Below, piece after piece: positions 9,580-17,880 of a stretch of DNA of 64,000 nucleotides (within the stretch, counting starts at the first letter, position 1; each line of letters starts with the position of its first letter). The translations under genes and the position numbers were made by a program. This DNA is from Tsuneonella flava (GTDB lineage Bacteria > Pseudomonadota > Alphaproteobacteria > Sphingomonadales > Sphingomonadaceae), in NCBI RefSeq assembly GCF_002870965.1, contig NZ_PHSO01000004.1, positions 372,001-436,000 of the forward strand. The letters are read 5' to 3'. Below the pieces are notes generated by a model that saw only the letters and a program-made list of their open reading frames with translations, was not told the origin of the DNA and did not search any database.

Positions 9580-10241
9580 TGACCTCCACCCGCGTAGAGG
9601 CACTGTGCATCGGGCAACCGGTGCCGTTTCGCGGGGAAGAACTGAGCGCCATTGGCAAAACGCCCGTCAGCGGGCCGATCCATATAGGGCGCGAGGGATT
9701 GGCAGGCGATGCTCAGGCCGATCGTCGCCATCACGGCGGGCCGGACATGGCGCTGCACCATTTCCCGCTCGATCATCATGCGTTCTGGCGCAGAGAAATC
9801 GGCGATCACCCGTTGCTCGATCTGCCCGGCGCTTTCGGCACCAATATCGCCACCCACGGCCTGACCGAACAGGCGGTCAATCTGGGTGCACGTTATCGAC
9901 TGGGCAGCGCGCTGATCGAGGTGTCCCGCCCGCGCCAGCCCTGCTGGAAGATCGAACACCGTTTCGGCCATAAGAACATGCTCAGGCACATCCTCAAGAC
10001 GCGGCGGTGTGGCTGGTATTACCGGGTGATCGAAGAAGGCACCGCGCAAGCAGGCGACATGCTGGAGCAGGTCACCCACGGGCGCGAGGAATGGCCAGTG
10101 GACCGCGTGTTCGAAGCGATCTGGGGCACCAGCGAACCGATGGATCGGGCGCAGCTTTATGCGCTGACAGAGGTTCAGGAGCTGGCGCCAGCGCTGCGCG
10201 ATTCCATTCGCCGCAAACTGGAAAACGCTCCTCCCCGTTAG
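9579..10241 (+). CDS. MOSC domain protein (YiiM-like)
   Basis: 220 aa. The MOSC fold signature is present: GREGLAGDAQADRRHHGGPDMALHHF, then GAFGTNIATHGL and the conserved cysteine in SRPRQPCWKIEHRFG. YiiM relatives are molybdenum-cofactor-associated proteins that reduce N-hydroxylated compounds. It shares one nucleotide with the rlmN stop, so translation is probably coupled. A molybdoenzyme gene lies about 2.3 kb downstream, though no direct partnership is shown. Confidence 0.88.
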   Translation: MTSTRVEALCIGQPVPFRGEELSAIGKTPVSGPIHIGREGLAGDAQADRRHHGGPDMALHHFPLDHHAFWRREIGDHPLLDLPGAFGTNIATHGLTEQAVNLGARYRLGSALIEVSRPRQPCWKIEHRFGHKNMLRHILKTRRCGWYYRVIEEGTAQAGDMLEQVTHGREEWPVDRVFEAIWGTSEPMDRAQLYALTEVQELAPALRDSIRRKLENAPPR

Positions 10242-10377
10242 CCTGCATTTTGCCGCACGACAAACACAGCTCATCGGCAAATCATCCAGAAAACAAAACG
10301 TTCATGTGACGTTGTGGACCCAATCGGCAGGTTGAGCGTCAATCCGATGAACACCATTCAGGGAAAGGAAGCATCCC

Positions 10378-10752
10378 ATGAAAAAGACCCTTCTCGTTAT
10401 CGCCGCTGCGGGCCTTACCATCCCAATGGCAACCCCCGCCGCTGCCGATCCGCCATCGTGGGCCCCCGCGCATGGCTATCGCGAAAAGCAGCGTGACCGC
10501 TACGAACGCCGCGAAGCGCGCAAGTACTATCGGACCGACAATGGCATCCGTTACTGGCGCGGGGACGATGGGCGGTATTATTGCAAGAAATCCAACGGCA
10601 CGACCGGGCTGATCGTTGGCGCTGCCGTCGGTGCTCTGGCTGGTCGTGCAGTCGATACCCGCGGCGATCGCACCACCGGCACCGTTGTCGGCGCAGCAGT
10701 TGGTGCGCTATTGGGCAAGGAAATCGATAGCGGGAAGGCTCGCTGCCGCTGA
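10378..10752 (+). CDS. glycine-zipper 2TM-domain protein
   Basis: 124 aa with a signal peptide (VIAAAGLTIPMATPAAADP), a basic tyrosine/arginine-rich region (RDRYERREARKYY, RYWRGDDGRYYCKK) and a glycine zipper GLIVGAAVGALAGRAVD...GTVVGAAVGALLGKEID, the pattern of Rick_17kDa/YMGG outer-membrane-associated proteins. A purine-rich SD (GGAAGG) precedes the ATG. Ends in a strong intrinsic terminator. Probably envelope-located; function unknown. Confidence 0.85.
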   Translation: MKKTLLVIAAAGLTIPMATPAAADPPSWAPAHGYREKQRDRYERREARKYYRTDNGIRYWRGDDGRYYCKKSNGTTGLIVGAAVGALAGRAVDTRGDRTTGTVVGAAVGALLGKEIDSGKARCR

Positions 10753-10777
10753 TAGCAGCTGAGCCCTCTCCATCGGG

Positions 10778-10810
10778 GGCGCGTCGGGAGCAATCCCGGC
10801 GCGCCTTTTT
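10778..10810 (+). terminator. Rho-independent terminator of the glycine-zipper gene
   Basis: A 12-bp stem (GGCGCGTCGGGA / TCCCGGCGCGCC, one G-T pair) with a GCAA tetraloop is followed by TTTTT. It begins 25 nt after the stop codon. Confidence 0.88.
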
Positions 10811-10998
10811 CGTGGTTCATCGAACAGCGCGACTTCAAAGGGCGAGTCCCCCCGATACAAGCTGGCCCGATACTGGCTGGATTGGGATTTCCTAACACAC
10901 TCCGGTTGTGCTCTATACTGCGCCGCCATGCTCCACCTTCACGCTCCCTCCCTCCCCTCCGTCGCGGAAGTCCGTTTCAGCACTGTGCAGCAAGGTGA

Positions 10999-11028
10999 CT
11001 TTTCTTCTTCAGGACAGTGTAACATGTG
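10999..11028 (+). repeat. 30-bp element, copy 1 (second copy at 31955)
   Basis: 27 of 30 bases match 31955-31984, and the last 20 (TCAGGACAGTGTAACATGTG) are identical. It holds a T-rich run, an AGGA motif with SD spacing and an ATG. It lies in the 311-bp gap 10753-11064, directly before the SDR gene. It may be a leader module or a regulator-binding site (GTGTAACA). Confidence 0.6.
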
Positions 11029-11062
11029 GTCCACGTCTTCAGCTTCGGGGTGCAAAGTCTGA
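11024..11062 (+). CDS. putative 12-codon leader ORF before the SDR gene
   Basis: Reads MWSTSSASGCKV then TGA. An AGGA motif sits 9 nt upstream of the ATG, a good SD spacing, whereas the SDR gene itself has no separate SD. The stop is 2 nt before the SDR ATG (TGA-AC-ATG), a geometry that favours reinitiation. The related ORF at 31980 also has exactly 12 codons and also has Cys at position 10. Translation is inferred, not shown. Confidence 0.4.
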   Translation: MWSTSSASGCKV

Positions 11063-11064
11063 AC

Positions 11065-11823
11065 ATGCGGACCGTTGTCATCACTGGCGGAGCGAAGCGA
11101 ATCGGGGCCGAACTGGCGCGCCGGTTCGGGGCCGATGGCTGGCATGTCGTGATCCATTATGGCCAGTCGCGCGATGCGGCAGAGGCATTGGCTGCCAGTC
11201 TGCCATCGGCAGAAACCGTGTCGTGCGACCTGCGCGATGGCGATGCCTCGGTGGCGATGGTGGAAAATCTCGCTGCGCGGCTGAGCGACTGGCGGGTGCT
11301 GGTCAATTCGGCCGCTGTGTTCGATCCTGACGATGTGCGGCAACTCGATCCGCAGGTCGCGCACGATACCATGCAGGTCAACGCATTGACCCCGGTGCGA
11401 ATGGCGCAGGCGTTCCTCCGTCATGCTCAAGCCAGCGGCGGGCGGCGGGTAATCCAGTTCACCGATCAGAAGCTGGCCAACATCAACCCCGACTTCTTCA
11501 GCTATACCATGAGCAAGGGCGCCGTGGCGGCCGCTGTCAGAATGCTGGCAATGGGCGCAGGCACGGCGCAGGATCGCATCTATGCCCTGGCCCCCGGAGC
11601 GATTCTGGCCAGTCACGATCAGACCGACGATGAAATTGAGGTGTCGCACCGGCTCAATCTGCTGAAACGCAAGACCGGCGCGGACGAAATCGCCGACGCC
11701 TGCCTGTGGCTGGCCGAAGGATGGCTGGCGAGTGGAGAGACGGTTTACGTCGATAGCGGACAACACCTGCTGCACCAGCCGCGCGATGTGATCTACCTCG
11801 CCCGCGCAGGGGTGGACCCGTGA
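11065..11823 (+). CDS. SDR family oxidoreductase (FolM/pteridine-reductase-like)
   Basis: 252 aa, NAD(P)-dependent short-chain dehydrogenase. The nucleotide-binding motif TGGAKRIGAELARRF is at the N terminus, NSAA replaces the usual NNAG, and SYTMSKGA holds the catalytic Tyr and Lys. The TGGAKRIG spelling resembles dihydromonapterin/pteridine reductases, so a pterin substrate is possible. The ATG at 11065 is chosen because the glycine motif begins at residue 6; an in-frame GTG at 11026 is less likely. The stop overlaps the cytochrome b start. Confidence 0.82.
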   Translation: MRTVVITGGAKRIGAELARRFGADGWHVVIHYGQSRDAAEALAASLPSAETVSCDLRDGDASVAMVENLAARLSDWRVLVNSAAVFDPDDVRQLDPQVAHDTMQVNALTPVRMAQAFLRHAQASGGRRVIQFTDQKLANINPDFFSYTMSKGAVAAAVRMLAMGAGTAQDRIYALAPGAILASHDQTDDEIEVSHRLNLLKRKTGADEIADACLWLAEGWLASGETVYVDSGQHLLHQPRDVIYLARAGVDP

Positions 11824-12521
11824 TTCGGCGCACGAAACGCCCTGCAAAGCGCCCTACTCGCCGCCACGCGCTGTCCACCCGGCTGTGGCACTGGCTGAAC
11901 GTGATCTGCGTCGTGATCATGTTCATGAGCGGGCTGAACATCTCCAACGCGCATCCCCGCCTCTACTGGGGGCAAGCCGGGTTCGCCGCGCGCGAGGCAT
12001 GGCTGCATTTGCCGACGTTTCCCGGCTGGGCAACGATCCCCGGCTACTACAGCCTGTCAGGCGCGCGGGACTGGCATCTGCTGATAGCATGGCCGTTCGC
12101 AATCGGGCTGCTGGCAATGTGGGTCGCCATGCTCGCCAACCGCCACTTCGTGCGCGATCTCACCACCCGGCTGAACGAATGGCGCTGGAGCGCAATCCGC
12201 GCCGACATCGCCGCGCACCTGCGGTTCGATTTCGACCACGGCGGCGGCAAGTACAACTTCCTGCAAAAGCTGGCCTATGGCGGGGTGCTGGGCATCCTGC
12301 TGCCGGGCATGATCCTGACCGGGCTGGCGATCAGTCCGGGGATCGAACCGAGCTTCGGATGGTTCGTCCAGCTTGTCGGCGGGCGACAGTCGGCACGATC
12401 GATCCATTTCCTGTTCGCGTGGGGCACCGTGCTGTTCGCAGTGTTGCACATCGTGCTGGTGATCGCCTCCGGCCCGATCCGCCAGTTGCGCGACATGGTG
12501 ACTGGGGGGCGCGCATCGTGA
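11820..12521 (+). CDS. cytochrome b/b6-domain membrane protein
   Basis: 233 aa, GTG start overlapping the SDR stop by 4 nt. Four to five hydrophobic segments carry histidines suited to di-haem binding: RLWHWLNVICVVIMFMSG, ARDWHLLIAWPFAIGLLAMW, GVLGILLPGMILTGLAI, and SIHFLFAWGTVLFAVLHIVLVIASG. This is the prokaryotic b561 / hydrogenase-type cytochrome b fold. It overlaps the molybdoenzyme gene by 4 nt and is the obvious membrane electron partner for it. Confidence 0.88.
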   Translation: MIRRTKRPAKRPTRRHALSTRLWHWLNVICVVIMFMSGLNISNAHPRLYWGQAGFAAREAWLHLPTFPGWATIPGYYSLSGARDWHLLIAWPFAIGLLAMWVAMLANRHFVRDLTTRLNEWRWSAIRADIAAHLRFDFDHGGGKYNFLQKLAYGGVLGILLPGMILTGLAISPGIEPSFGWFVQLVGGRQSARSIHFLFAWGTVLFAVLHIVLVIASGPIRQLRDMVTGGRAS

Positions 12522-13258
12522 AGCGGCGTAGCGTCATCGCCGGACTCGGTGCCCTGCTCGCTACGGGCTGTTCGAAAGTGGCCGACAGCTCAACGGGGCA
12601 GGCGCTGTTCAAGGCGGCGGACGACTGGCACCGCAAGGCGCAACGCGCGCTGACGGGCCGCAAGGCAATGGCACCGGAGTTCAGCCGCGCGCAGATATCC
12701 CCCTATTTCCGCGGCAATGGCTCGCTCACAGTGGGTACGCCCGGCTATGCCGCCGCGCTGGAGAACGGGTTTGCCGACTGGCGGCTGAAGGTGACCGGTC
12801 TGGTCGAACATCCGCTAAGCCTCAGTCTGGACAACATTCGCCGCCTGCCGCAACGCACCCAGATCACGCGCCACGATTGTGTGGAGGGGTGGAGCGCGAT
12901 TGGCGAATGGACCGGGCCGCAACTCTCGCTGCTGCTGGAGGCAGCGAAGCTAAAACCGGAGGCGCGGTTCATCGTGTTCCATTGCGCCGACCGGTTGCGG
13001 GGGCAGTCCTATTACGAGAGCATCGATCTCGACGATGCGTTTCACCCGCAAACCATCGTCGCGCACAGCCTGAACGGTGCACCTCTGCCCGAACGCAACG
13101 GTGCGCCGCTGCGGATGCGGATCGAACGGCAACTGGGATACAAACACGCCAAATACCTGACCATGATCGAAGCGGTTGCATCGCTAGACCAGATCGGCGG
13201 GGGACAAGGCGGATACTGGGAAGATGTAGCGGGCTATCAGTGGTACGCGGGGATATGA
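12518..13258 (+). CDS. molybdopterin-dependent oxidoreductase (SUOX/YedY family)
   Basis: 246 aa from GTG 12518, overlapping the cytochrome b stop (GTGA). The N terminus is Tat-like (KRRSVIAGLGALLATGC) with a possible lipid-attachment cysteine, so the protein is probably exported folded with its cofactor. The molybdenum ligand is the cysteine in RHDCVEGWSAIGEWTG; the family also shows in LNGAPLPERNGAPLRMRIERQLGYKHAKYL. With the adjacent cytochrome b it likely forms a two-gene periplasmic redox module resembling MsrPQ in logic, but its partner is not MsrQ. Substrate unknown. Confidence 0.88.
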   Translation: MKRRSVIAGLGALLATGCSKVADSSTGQALFKAADDWHRKAQRALTGRKAMAPEFSRAQISPYFRGNGSLTVGTPGYAAALENGFADWRLKVTGLVEHPLSLSLDNIRRLPQRTQITRHDCVEGWSAIGEWTGPQLSLLLEAAKLKPEARFIVFHCADRLRGQSYYESIDLDDAFHPQTIVAHSLNGAPLPERNGAPLRMRIERQLGYKHAKYLTMIEAVASLDQIGGGQGGYWEDVAGYQWYAGI

Positions 13259-13303
13259 TCCCCTACCCGGCAGCAAAACACATAAATGGAAGACGGTGTT
13301 GCA

Positions 13304-14557
13304 ATGAGTTTGAGTGAACGGATTTTCGACCGCGTGATCGGCAACGCGGTGCACCTCGGCGTGTTCGAGGTGGTCCATGCCGATGGCACAGTGGCGCGCT
13401 TTGGCACGCCAACGGCGGGCTTCCCCGACATCCGCGTGCGCTTTGCCGATAACAAGGTCGCGCGCGATATCCTGCGCGATCCGGGCCTTGGTGCGGGCGA
13501 AACCTTCATGGATGGCCGCCTGATAATCGAACAGGGCGATATCATGGGCCTGATAACGCTGCTCAGCGCCAATTCGCCGTGGGATCATGGCCGCGCCATC
13601 GCCCCTCCCGGCGTGAAGCACCGCGTGGCCAATACGCTGGGCGCGGCTTACGAAGCAGTCAATCGGCAGGCCAGCGCGCGGCGCAACATCAGCCACCACT
13701 ACGACATCGGCAACGATCTCTATCGCCTGATGCTCGACACCGAATACATGCAGTATTCGTGCGGTTACTGGCCCAGCACCGATATCACGCTGGAACAGGC
13801 GCAAGTGGCGAAGCTGGCGCATATCGCAGCCAAGCTGAAGCTGGAGCCGGGCAACCACGTGCTCGATATCGGATGTGGCTGGGGCGGAATGGCGATCTTC
13901 CTAGCGCAACATGCCGATGTGACTGTGACCGGGATCACGCTCAGCAAAGAGCAACTCGCCCTTGCCCGCAAAAATGCAGAGAAAGCGGGCGTGTCCGACC
14001 GGGTCAGTTTCGAGCTGATCGATTATCGCGATATGGCCGCACGGGGCGACCGGTTCGACCGCATCGTATCCGTGGGCATGTTCGAACACGTCGGCGTGCC
14101 GCAGTTCGAAACCTTCTTCCGCGCGTGTGCCACGCTGCTCAAGGTAGAGGGCGTCATGCTGCTGCACACCATCGGGCGGCTGGGCGGACCGGGCAAGACC
14201 GACGCCTTCACCCGCAAGTACATCTTCCCCGGCGGCTATATCCCCGCGCTAAGCGAAACGCTGGAGCGGAGCGAGAAAGTCCGCCTGATCGCCAGCGATA
14301 TCGAAACCCTGCGCCTGCATTACGCGTGGACCCTGCGCGCATGGTACGATCGCTGCGTTGCCAATCGCGAGACGATAGAGGCCGCCTATGGTGCGCCCTT
14401 TTTCCGTATGTGGACTTTCTATCTTGCCGGGGCGACGGCTGCGTTCGAAAGCGGTGGCATGTGCAATTACCAGATACAGTACATCCGCGACCGCCACGCC
14501 CTGCCCGTCACCCGTGACTATCTCAGCGGCGAAGAGGCGCGGCTGACTGCGGAATGA
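13304..14557 (+). CDS. cfa: cyclopropane-fatty-acyl-phospholipid synthase
   Basis: SAM-dependent enzyme that converts unsaturated acyl chains of membrane lipids to cyclopropane forms. About 417 aa from MSLSERIF (GGAAG upstream); ATG 13286 is in frame and possible. A family N-terminal domain is followed by the [14 protein letters not shown] motif, the SAM site [10 protein letters not shown] (near residue 190), ERGFDR-type [16 protein letters not shown], and YIFPGGYIP. Its stop overlaps the MATE gene start (ATGA). Confidence 0.93.
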   Translation: MSLSERIFDRVIGNAVHLGVFEVVHADGTVARFGTPTAGFPDIRVRFADNKVARDILRDPGLGAGETFMDGRLIIEQGDIMGLITLLSANSPWDHGRAIAPPGVKHRVANTLGAAYEAVNRQASARRNISHHYDIGNDLYRLMLDTEYMQYSCGYWPSTDITLEQAQVAKLAHIAAKLKLEPGNHVLDIGCGWGGMAIFLAQHADVTVTGITLSKEQLALARKNAEKAGVSDRVSFELIDYRDMAARGDRFDRIVSVGMFEHVGVPQFETFFRACATLLKVEGVMLLHTIGRLGGPGKTDAFTRKYIFPGGYIPALSETLERSEKVRLIASDIETLRLHYAWTLRAWYDRCVANRETIEAAYGAPFFRMWTFYLAGATAAFESGGMCNYQIQYIRDRHALPVTRDYLSGEEARLTAE

Positions 14558-15906
14558 GTGGCAGTGGCGGAGAGCCCTCCGCCCCGCTGACCCGGCGATC
14601 CATTTTCGCGCAGGCCTGGCCGATCATCCTCGGCCAGGCTTCGATTCCACTGGTCGGGATTGTCGATACCTTCGTGATCGGGCGCACCGGGGATGCCGTC
14701 GCGCTGGCCGGGGTAGCGCTCGGTTCGGTCATCGTGACATTCGTGTTCTGGGCCTTCGGGTTCCTGCGAATGGGCATGACCGGCCTCACCGCGCAGGCAC
14801 ACGGCACCGGCGATACGCAGGAAACCAACGCTCTGCTGGTGCGCGGGCTGGCGATGGGTGCAGCAATCGGGCTGATGCTGTTCGCATTGCAGTGGCCGCT
14901 TACTGCCGGGGCATTTGCTCTGATGGCTGGCGGGGAGAAGCTGACCGAGGCAGCGCATGGCTATGTCTCCGTGCGGTTCTTCGGTGCACCGGCGGCGCTG
15001 GGGTTCTACGCCCTGCTGGGCTGGCTGTTCGGTCTGGGCCGCACCCGTGCGGCGCTGGCGCTGCAGTTGATAATGAACGTCGCCAATGTCGCGCTCGATA
15101 TCGGCTTCGTATGGGGGCTTGGCTGGGGTGCGCGCGGTGTCGCGGCAGGTACGGCAATGGCCGAATGGATTGCTCTGGCAGGCGGGATCGCTATTGCCGT
15201 GCGCGTCAGCGGGTGGCCTGCATTCCTTCGCCTGCGCCAGTATTCACACCTGTTTGCCCGCTCAGAATTGCGCCGTCTGATCAGTGTCAATCTGGACATC
15301 ATGATCCGCACTCTGGCGCTGCTGTTCCTGTTCGCGTGGTTTGCCAATGGCGGCGCCCGGTTGGGAACTGTGCAGCTGGCCGCCAATGCCGTGCTGAACC
15401 AGTTCGTAGCTGTAGGCGCCTATGTGCTGGATGCATTCGCCTTCACGGCAGAGGCGCGGGTCGGAGCAGCTATTGGGAGAGGCAGCCGCGAAGAAGTGAT
15501 GCGCGCCATCCGCCTGACAGGCGAATTCTCGCTCGGAGCGGGGCTGCTGTTAGCCGCGCTGATCCTGATCGCAGGCGGAATGGTTGTCGATGGCATGACC
15601 CCGAACGGCGCTGTGCGCGCCGCAGCCTACCCCTACCTCCCCTATGTCGCGCTGATCCCGTTGCTGGGGATGCCCGCATGGCTGCTCGACGGAGTCTATG
15701 TCGGGGCCACCTGGTCGCGCCCGTTCCGCAATGCCGCCCTTGTGACCGTGGCCATGTACATCGCAACCGACCTCGCCCTGCGCCCATATGCCGCGCACGG
15801 GCTGTGGCTGGCGATGCTGCTCAGCTACCTCTATCGCGCTGTCACGCTGGGGGCATTGCTCCCTGCGCGCCTGCGAACCATTGCGCCACGCGCATCTGCC
15901 GCCTAG
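14554..15906 (+). CDS. MATE-family efflux transporter (DinF-like)
   Basis: 450 aa, about twelve hydrophobic segments. The N-terminal [39 protein letters not shown] matches the MATE core, with a second repeat from about residue 240. Sequence style ([17 protein letters not shown]) is that of the DinF subgroup, which exports drugs or small organic molecules coupled to Na+ or H+. Overlaps cfa by 4 nt. Confidence 0.92.
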   Translation: MSGSGGEPSAPLTRRSIFAQAWPIILGQASIPLVGIVDTFVIGRTGDAVALAGVALGSVIVTFVFWAFGFLRMGMTGLTAQAHGTGDTQETNALLVRGLAMGAAIGLMLFALQWPLTAGAFALMAGGEKLTEAAHGYVSVRFFGAPAALGFYALLGWLFGLGRTRAALALQLIMNVANVALDIGFVWGLGWGARGVAAGTAMAEWIALAGGIAIAVRVSGWPAFLRLRQYSHLFARSELRRLISVNLDIMIRTLALLFLFAWFANGGARLGTVQLAANAVLNQFVAVGAYVLDAFAFTAEARVGAAIGRGSREEVMRAIRLTGEFSLGAGLLLAALILIAGGMVVDGMTPNGAVRAAAYPYLPYVALIPLLGMPAWLLDGVYVGATWSRPFRNAALVTVAMYIATDLALRPYAAHGLWLAMLLSYLYRAVTLGALLPARLRTIAPRASAA

Positions 15907-15956
15907 TGGCCCTCTCCGAGTCCCATTCCAACCTTCTCCAATCGGAGCCTTTGCCA

Positions 15957-17174
15957 ATGTCCGACATCAAGCGCGTCGTCCTCGCCTATTCCGGTGGTCT
16001 CGATACCAGCGTGATCGCCAAATGGCTGGAGACTGAGCGAGGGTGCGAAGTGGTGACTTTCACCGCCGATCTCGGACAGGGCGAAGAGCTGGAACCCGCC
16101 CGGCAGAAAGCCCGCGCAATGGGCATCCCCGATCAGCACATCTATATCGAAGACCTGCGCGAAGAATTCGTGCGCGATTTCGTGTTCCCGATGATGCGCG
16201 CCAATGCCCGCTACGAAGGCGATTACCTGCTCGGTACCAGCATCGCGCGACCGCTTATTTCCAAGCGTCTGGTCGAGATCGCCCACGAAACCGGAGCCGA
16301 TGCGATTGCCCACGGCGCGACCGGCAAGGGCAACGATCAGGTTCGCTTCGAACTGTCGGCCTATGCACTCGACCCGGATATCAAGGTAATCGCCCCCTGG
16401 CGCGAATGGGATCTGACCAGCCGCACCGCTCTGATCGCGTGGGCCGAAGCACACCAGATTCAAGTGCCGAAGGACAAGCGCGGCGAAAGCCCGTTCAGCA
16501 CCGATGCCAACCTGCTGCATACATCCAGCGAAGGCAAAGTGTTGGAAGATCCGTGGGAAGAAACCCCGGATTATGTCTATTCGCGCACCGACCACCCGGA
16601 AAACGCACCGGACACGCCCGAATACATCACCATCGATTTCGTGAAGGGCGACGGTGTCGCACTCAACGGCGAAGCGATGAGCCCGGCGACTTTGCTCACC
16701 GCGCTCAACGAACTGGGCCGCAAGCACGGGATCGGCAGGCTCGATCTGGTCGAAAACCGCTTCGTCGGGATGAAGAGCCGGGGCATGTACGAAACGCCGG
16801 GCGGCACGATATACGCCGTGGCCCATCGCGGCATCGAACAGATCACGCTCGATCGCGGCGCAGCTCACCTGAAAGACGAGCTGATGCCGAAATATGCCGA
16901 GCTGGTGTATAATGGCTTCTGGTTCGCCCCTGAACGCGAGATGCTGCAGGCCGCCATCGATCACAGTCAGGCGCGGGTGAACGGCACTGTCCGTCTCAAG
17001 CTTTACAAGGGCATGGCGCAGGTCGTCGGTCGCAAGAGCGCGGATTCGCTCTACTCCGAAGCGCACGTGACTTTCGAAGACGATGCCGGTGCCTACGATC
17101 AGCACGATGCGGAAGGCTTCATCAAGCTGAACGCTCTGCGCCTGAAGCTGCTGGCCAAGCGGGACCACCGCTAA
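15957..17174 (+). CDS. argG: argininosuccinate synthase
   Basis: Joins citrulline and aspartate using ATP in arginine synthesis. 405 aa from [19 protein letters not shown], with a CGGAG SD upstream. The ATP-binding YSGGLDTS loop, [23 protein letters not shown] and [17 protein letters not shown] segments are all present. Full length. No other arginine genes are adjacent. Confidence 0.97.
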   Translation: MSDIKRVVLAYSGGLDTSVIAKWLETERGCEVVTFTADLGQGEELEPARQKARAMGIPDQHIYIEDLREEFVRDFVFPMMRANARYEGDYLLGTSIARPLISKRLVEIAHETGADAIAHGATGKGNDQVRFELSAYALDPDIKVIAPWREWDLTSRTALIAWAEAHQIQVPKDKRGESPFSTDANLLHTSSEGKVLEDPWEETPDYVYSRTDHPENAPDTPEYITIDFVKGDGVALNGEAMSPATLLTALNELGRKHGIGRLDLVENRFVGMKSRGMYETPGGTIYAVAHRGIEQITLDRGAAHLKDELMPKYAELVYNGFWFAPEREMLQAAIDHSQARVNGTVRLKLYKGMAQVVGRKSADSLYSEAHVTFEDDAGAYDQHDAEGFIKLNALRLKLLAKRDHR

Positions 17175-17276
17175 GCTGGTTCGCTGAGGCGGGGATGTCC
17201 TCTCCGCCTCGCGAAATTCCTGCGCGTTTGACGGTCAAAGCCATCGCAACCGCGCAAGATGCGACCAACGGTTGAG

Positions 17277-17319
17277 TTATCCACTCGCGTCCACAGCGAA
17301 ATCTGTGGACGGTGGATAA
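17277..17319. repeat. nested inverted repeat with DnaA-box-like outer arms
   Basis: TTATCCAC (17277-17284) pairs perfectly with GTGGATAA (17312-17319), and inside it CGTCCACAG pairs perfectly with CTGTGGACG around a CGAAAT loop; only TCG is unpaired. The outer arms resemble the first eight bases of the DnaA box TTATCCACA, in opposite orientation. About 100 nt after argG. No T-run follows, so it is not a standard terminator. Confidence 0.6.
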
Positions 17320-17808
17320 CTACGGCTTGCAAAGCTTGAAAAGCGGCCAAGTCCGGCGCAGTCTCAACCTTGTCGAAAGGGCAGAAACCTTCCGAGATTG
17401 ACGGCCTAACCGCTGGAAACTTCGAAAGAATTTCAACTCAATCGATATGGCGGCATCTGTCCGCGCGGTCTGCGAGATCGGCCATGCAGCAGGCTTCGGC
17501 TCAATGCAAGGCAGGTTGCCTGAACGGATCGCGAAGCAACGTCGCCATGACCGCAACCAGGGCGGTCTGCCGAGGAAGCGCGAAAAGGCTTCGGCCCATC
17601 CGCGCAGCCGACTGAGGCGGATCGAACGACGGAAACGGTCTCGGAACCGATAGCTTTAACGATGCAGGCCTTCGGGTCGGTAATACGGGGAGCAGTCGGA
17701 ACCGGATGCCGGTGCGAGCGCCGGTGACAGAGCCAGCAGGCTTCGGCCCGATGGCGAAAGCACTGGGTGCCAAGTGGTTCCTCGCGAACCCCACGCGCCG
17801 GTGAGAGT
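17320..17808 (+). other. hairpin-rich intergenic stretch, possible structured RNA
   Basis: No convincing gene: short frames on both strands have unnatural composition. The plus strand has AGGCTTCGGC three times (near 17490, 17587, 17739), and several stable hairpins: GCCA-GCA-GGC-TTCG-GCC-CGA-TGGC near 17732-17755, CCGGTG/CGCCGG near 17708-17723, and GGTTC-CTCGC-GAACC near 17776-17790. It ends in an intrinsic terminator. An open but start-less frame of about 62 codons ends at 17804 (…GAKWFLANPTRR) and could be a gene remnant. A plus-strand noncoding RNA is the better guess. Confidence 0.35.
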
Positions 17809-17832
17809 GGGGTCGACCTTCGGGTCGGCCCC
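17809..17832 (+). terminator. strong TTCG-capped terminator hairpin
   Basis: GGGGTCGACC and GGTCGGCCCC form a 10-bp stem (one T-G pair) closed by a TTCG tetraloop, followed by ATTTCT. The closing CCCC can alternatively pair with TGGGG at about 17841-17845. It ends the structured stretch and faces the convergent dehydrogenase gene. Confidence 0.65.
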
Positions 17833-17880
17833 ATTTCTCTGTGGGGTTGAGATGGAGCGAACCCGCGTCGCCCCCTTCCC

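Noticed and set aside
8431-9603. 390-codon open frame on the minus strand
   Set aside because: Antisense of rlmN, no motif.
11885-12517. In-frame N-terminal extension of the molybdoenzyme
   Set aside because: It overlaps the cytochrome b gene out of frame; the Tat-type N terminus at GTG 12518 is a far better start.
14892-15956. In-frame N-terminal extension of argG
   Set aside because: Shadow of the MATE transporter gene; argininosuccinate synthase starts at [14 protein letters not shown].
17277-17319. Chromosome replication origin
   Set aside because: Only two degenerate DnaA-like arms, no AT-rich unwinding region, no further boxes and no typical origin neighbours.
17320-17832. tmRNA, RNase P RNA or SRP RNA
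   Set aside because: No SsrA tag codons, no TPsiC arm, no conserved P RNA core and no CCGGAAGGAAGCAG SRP element could be found.
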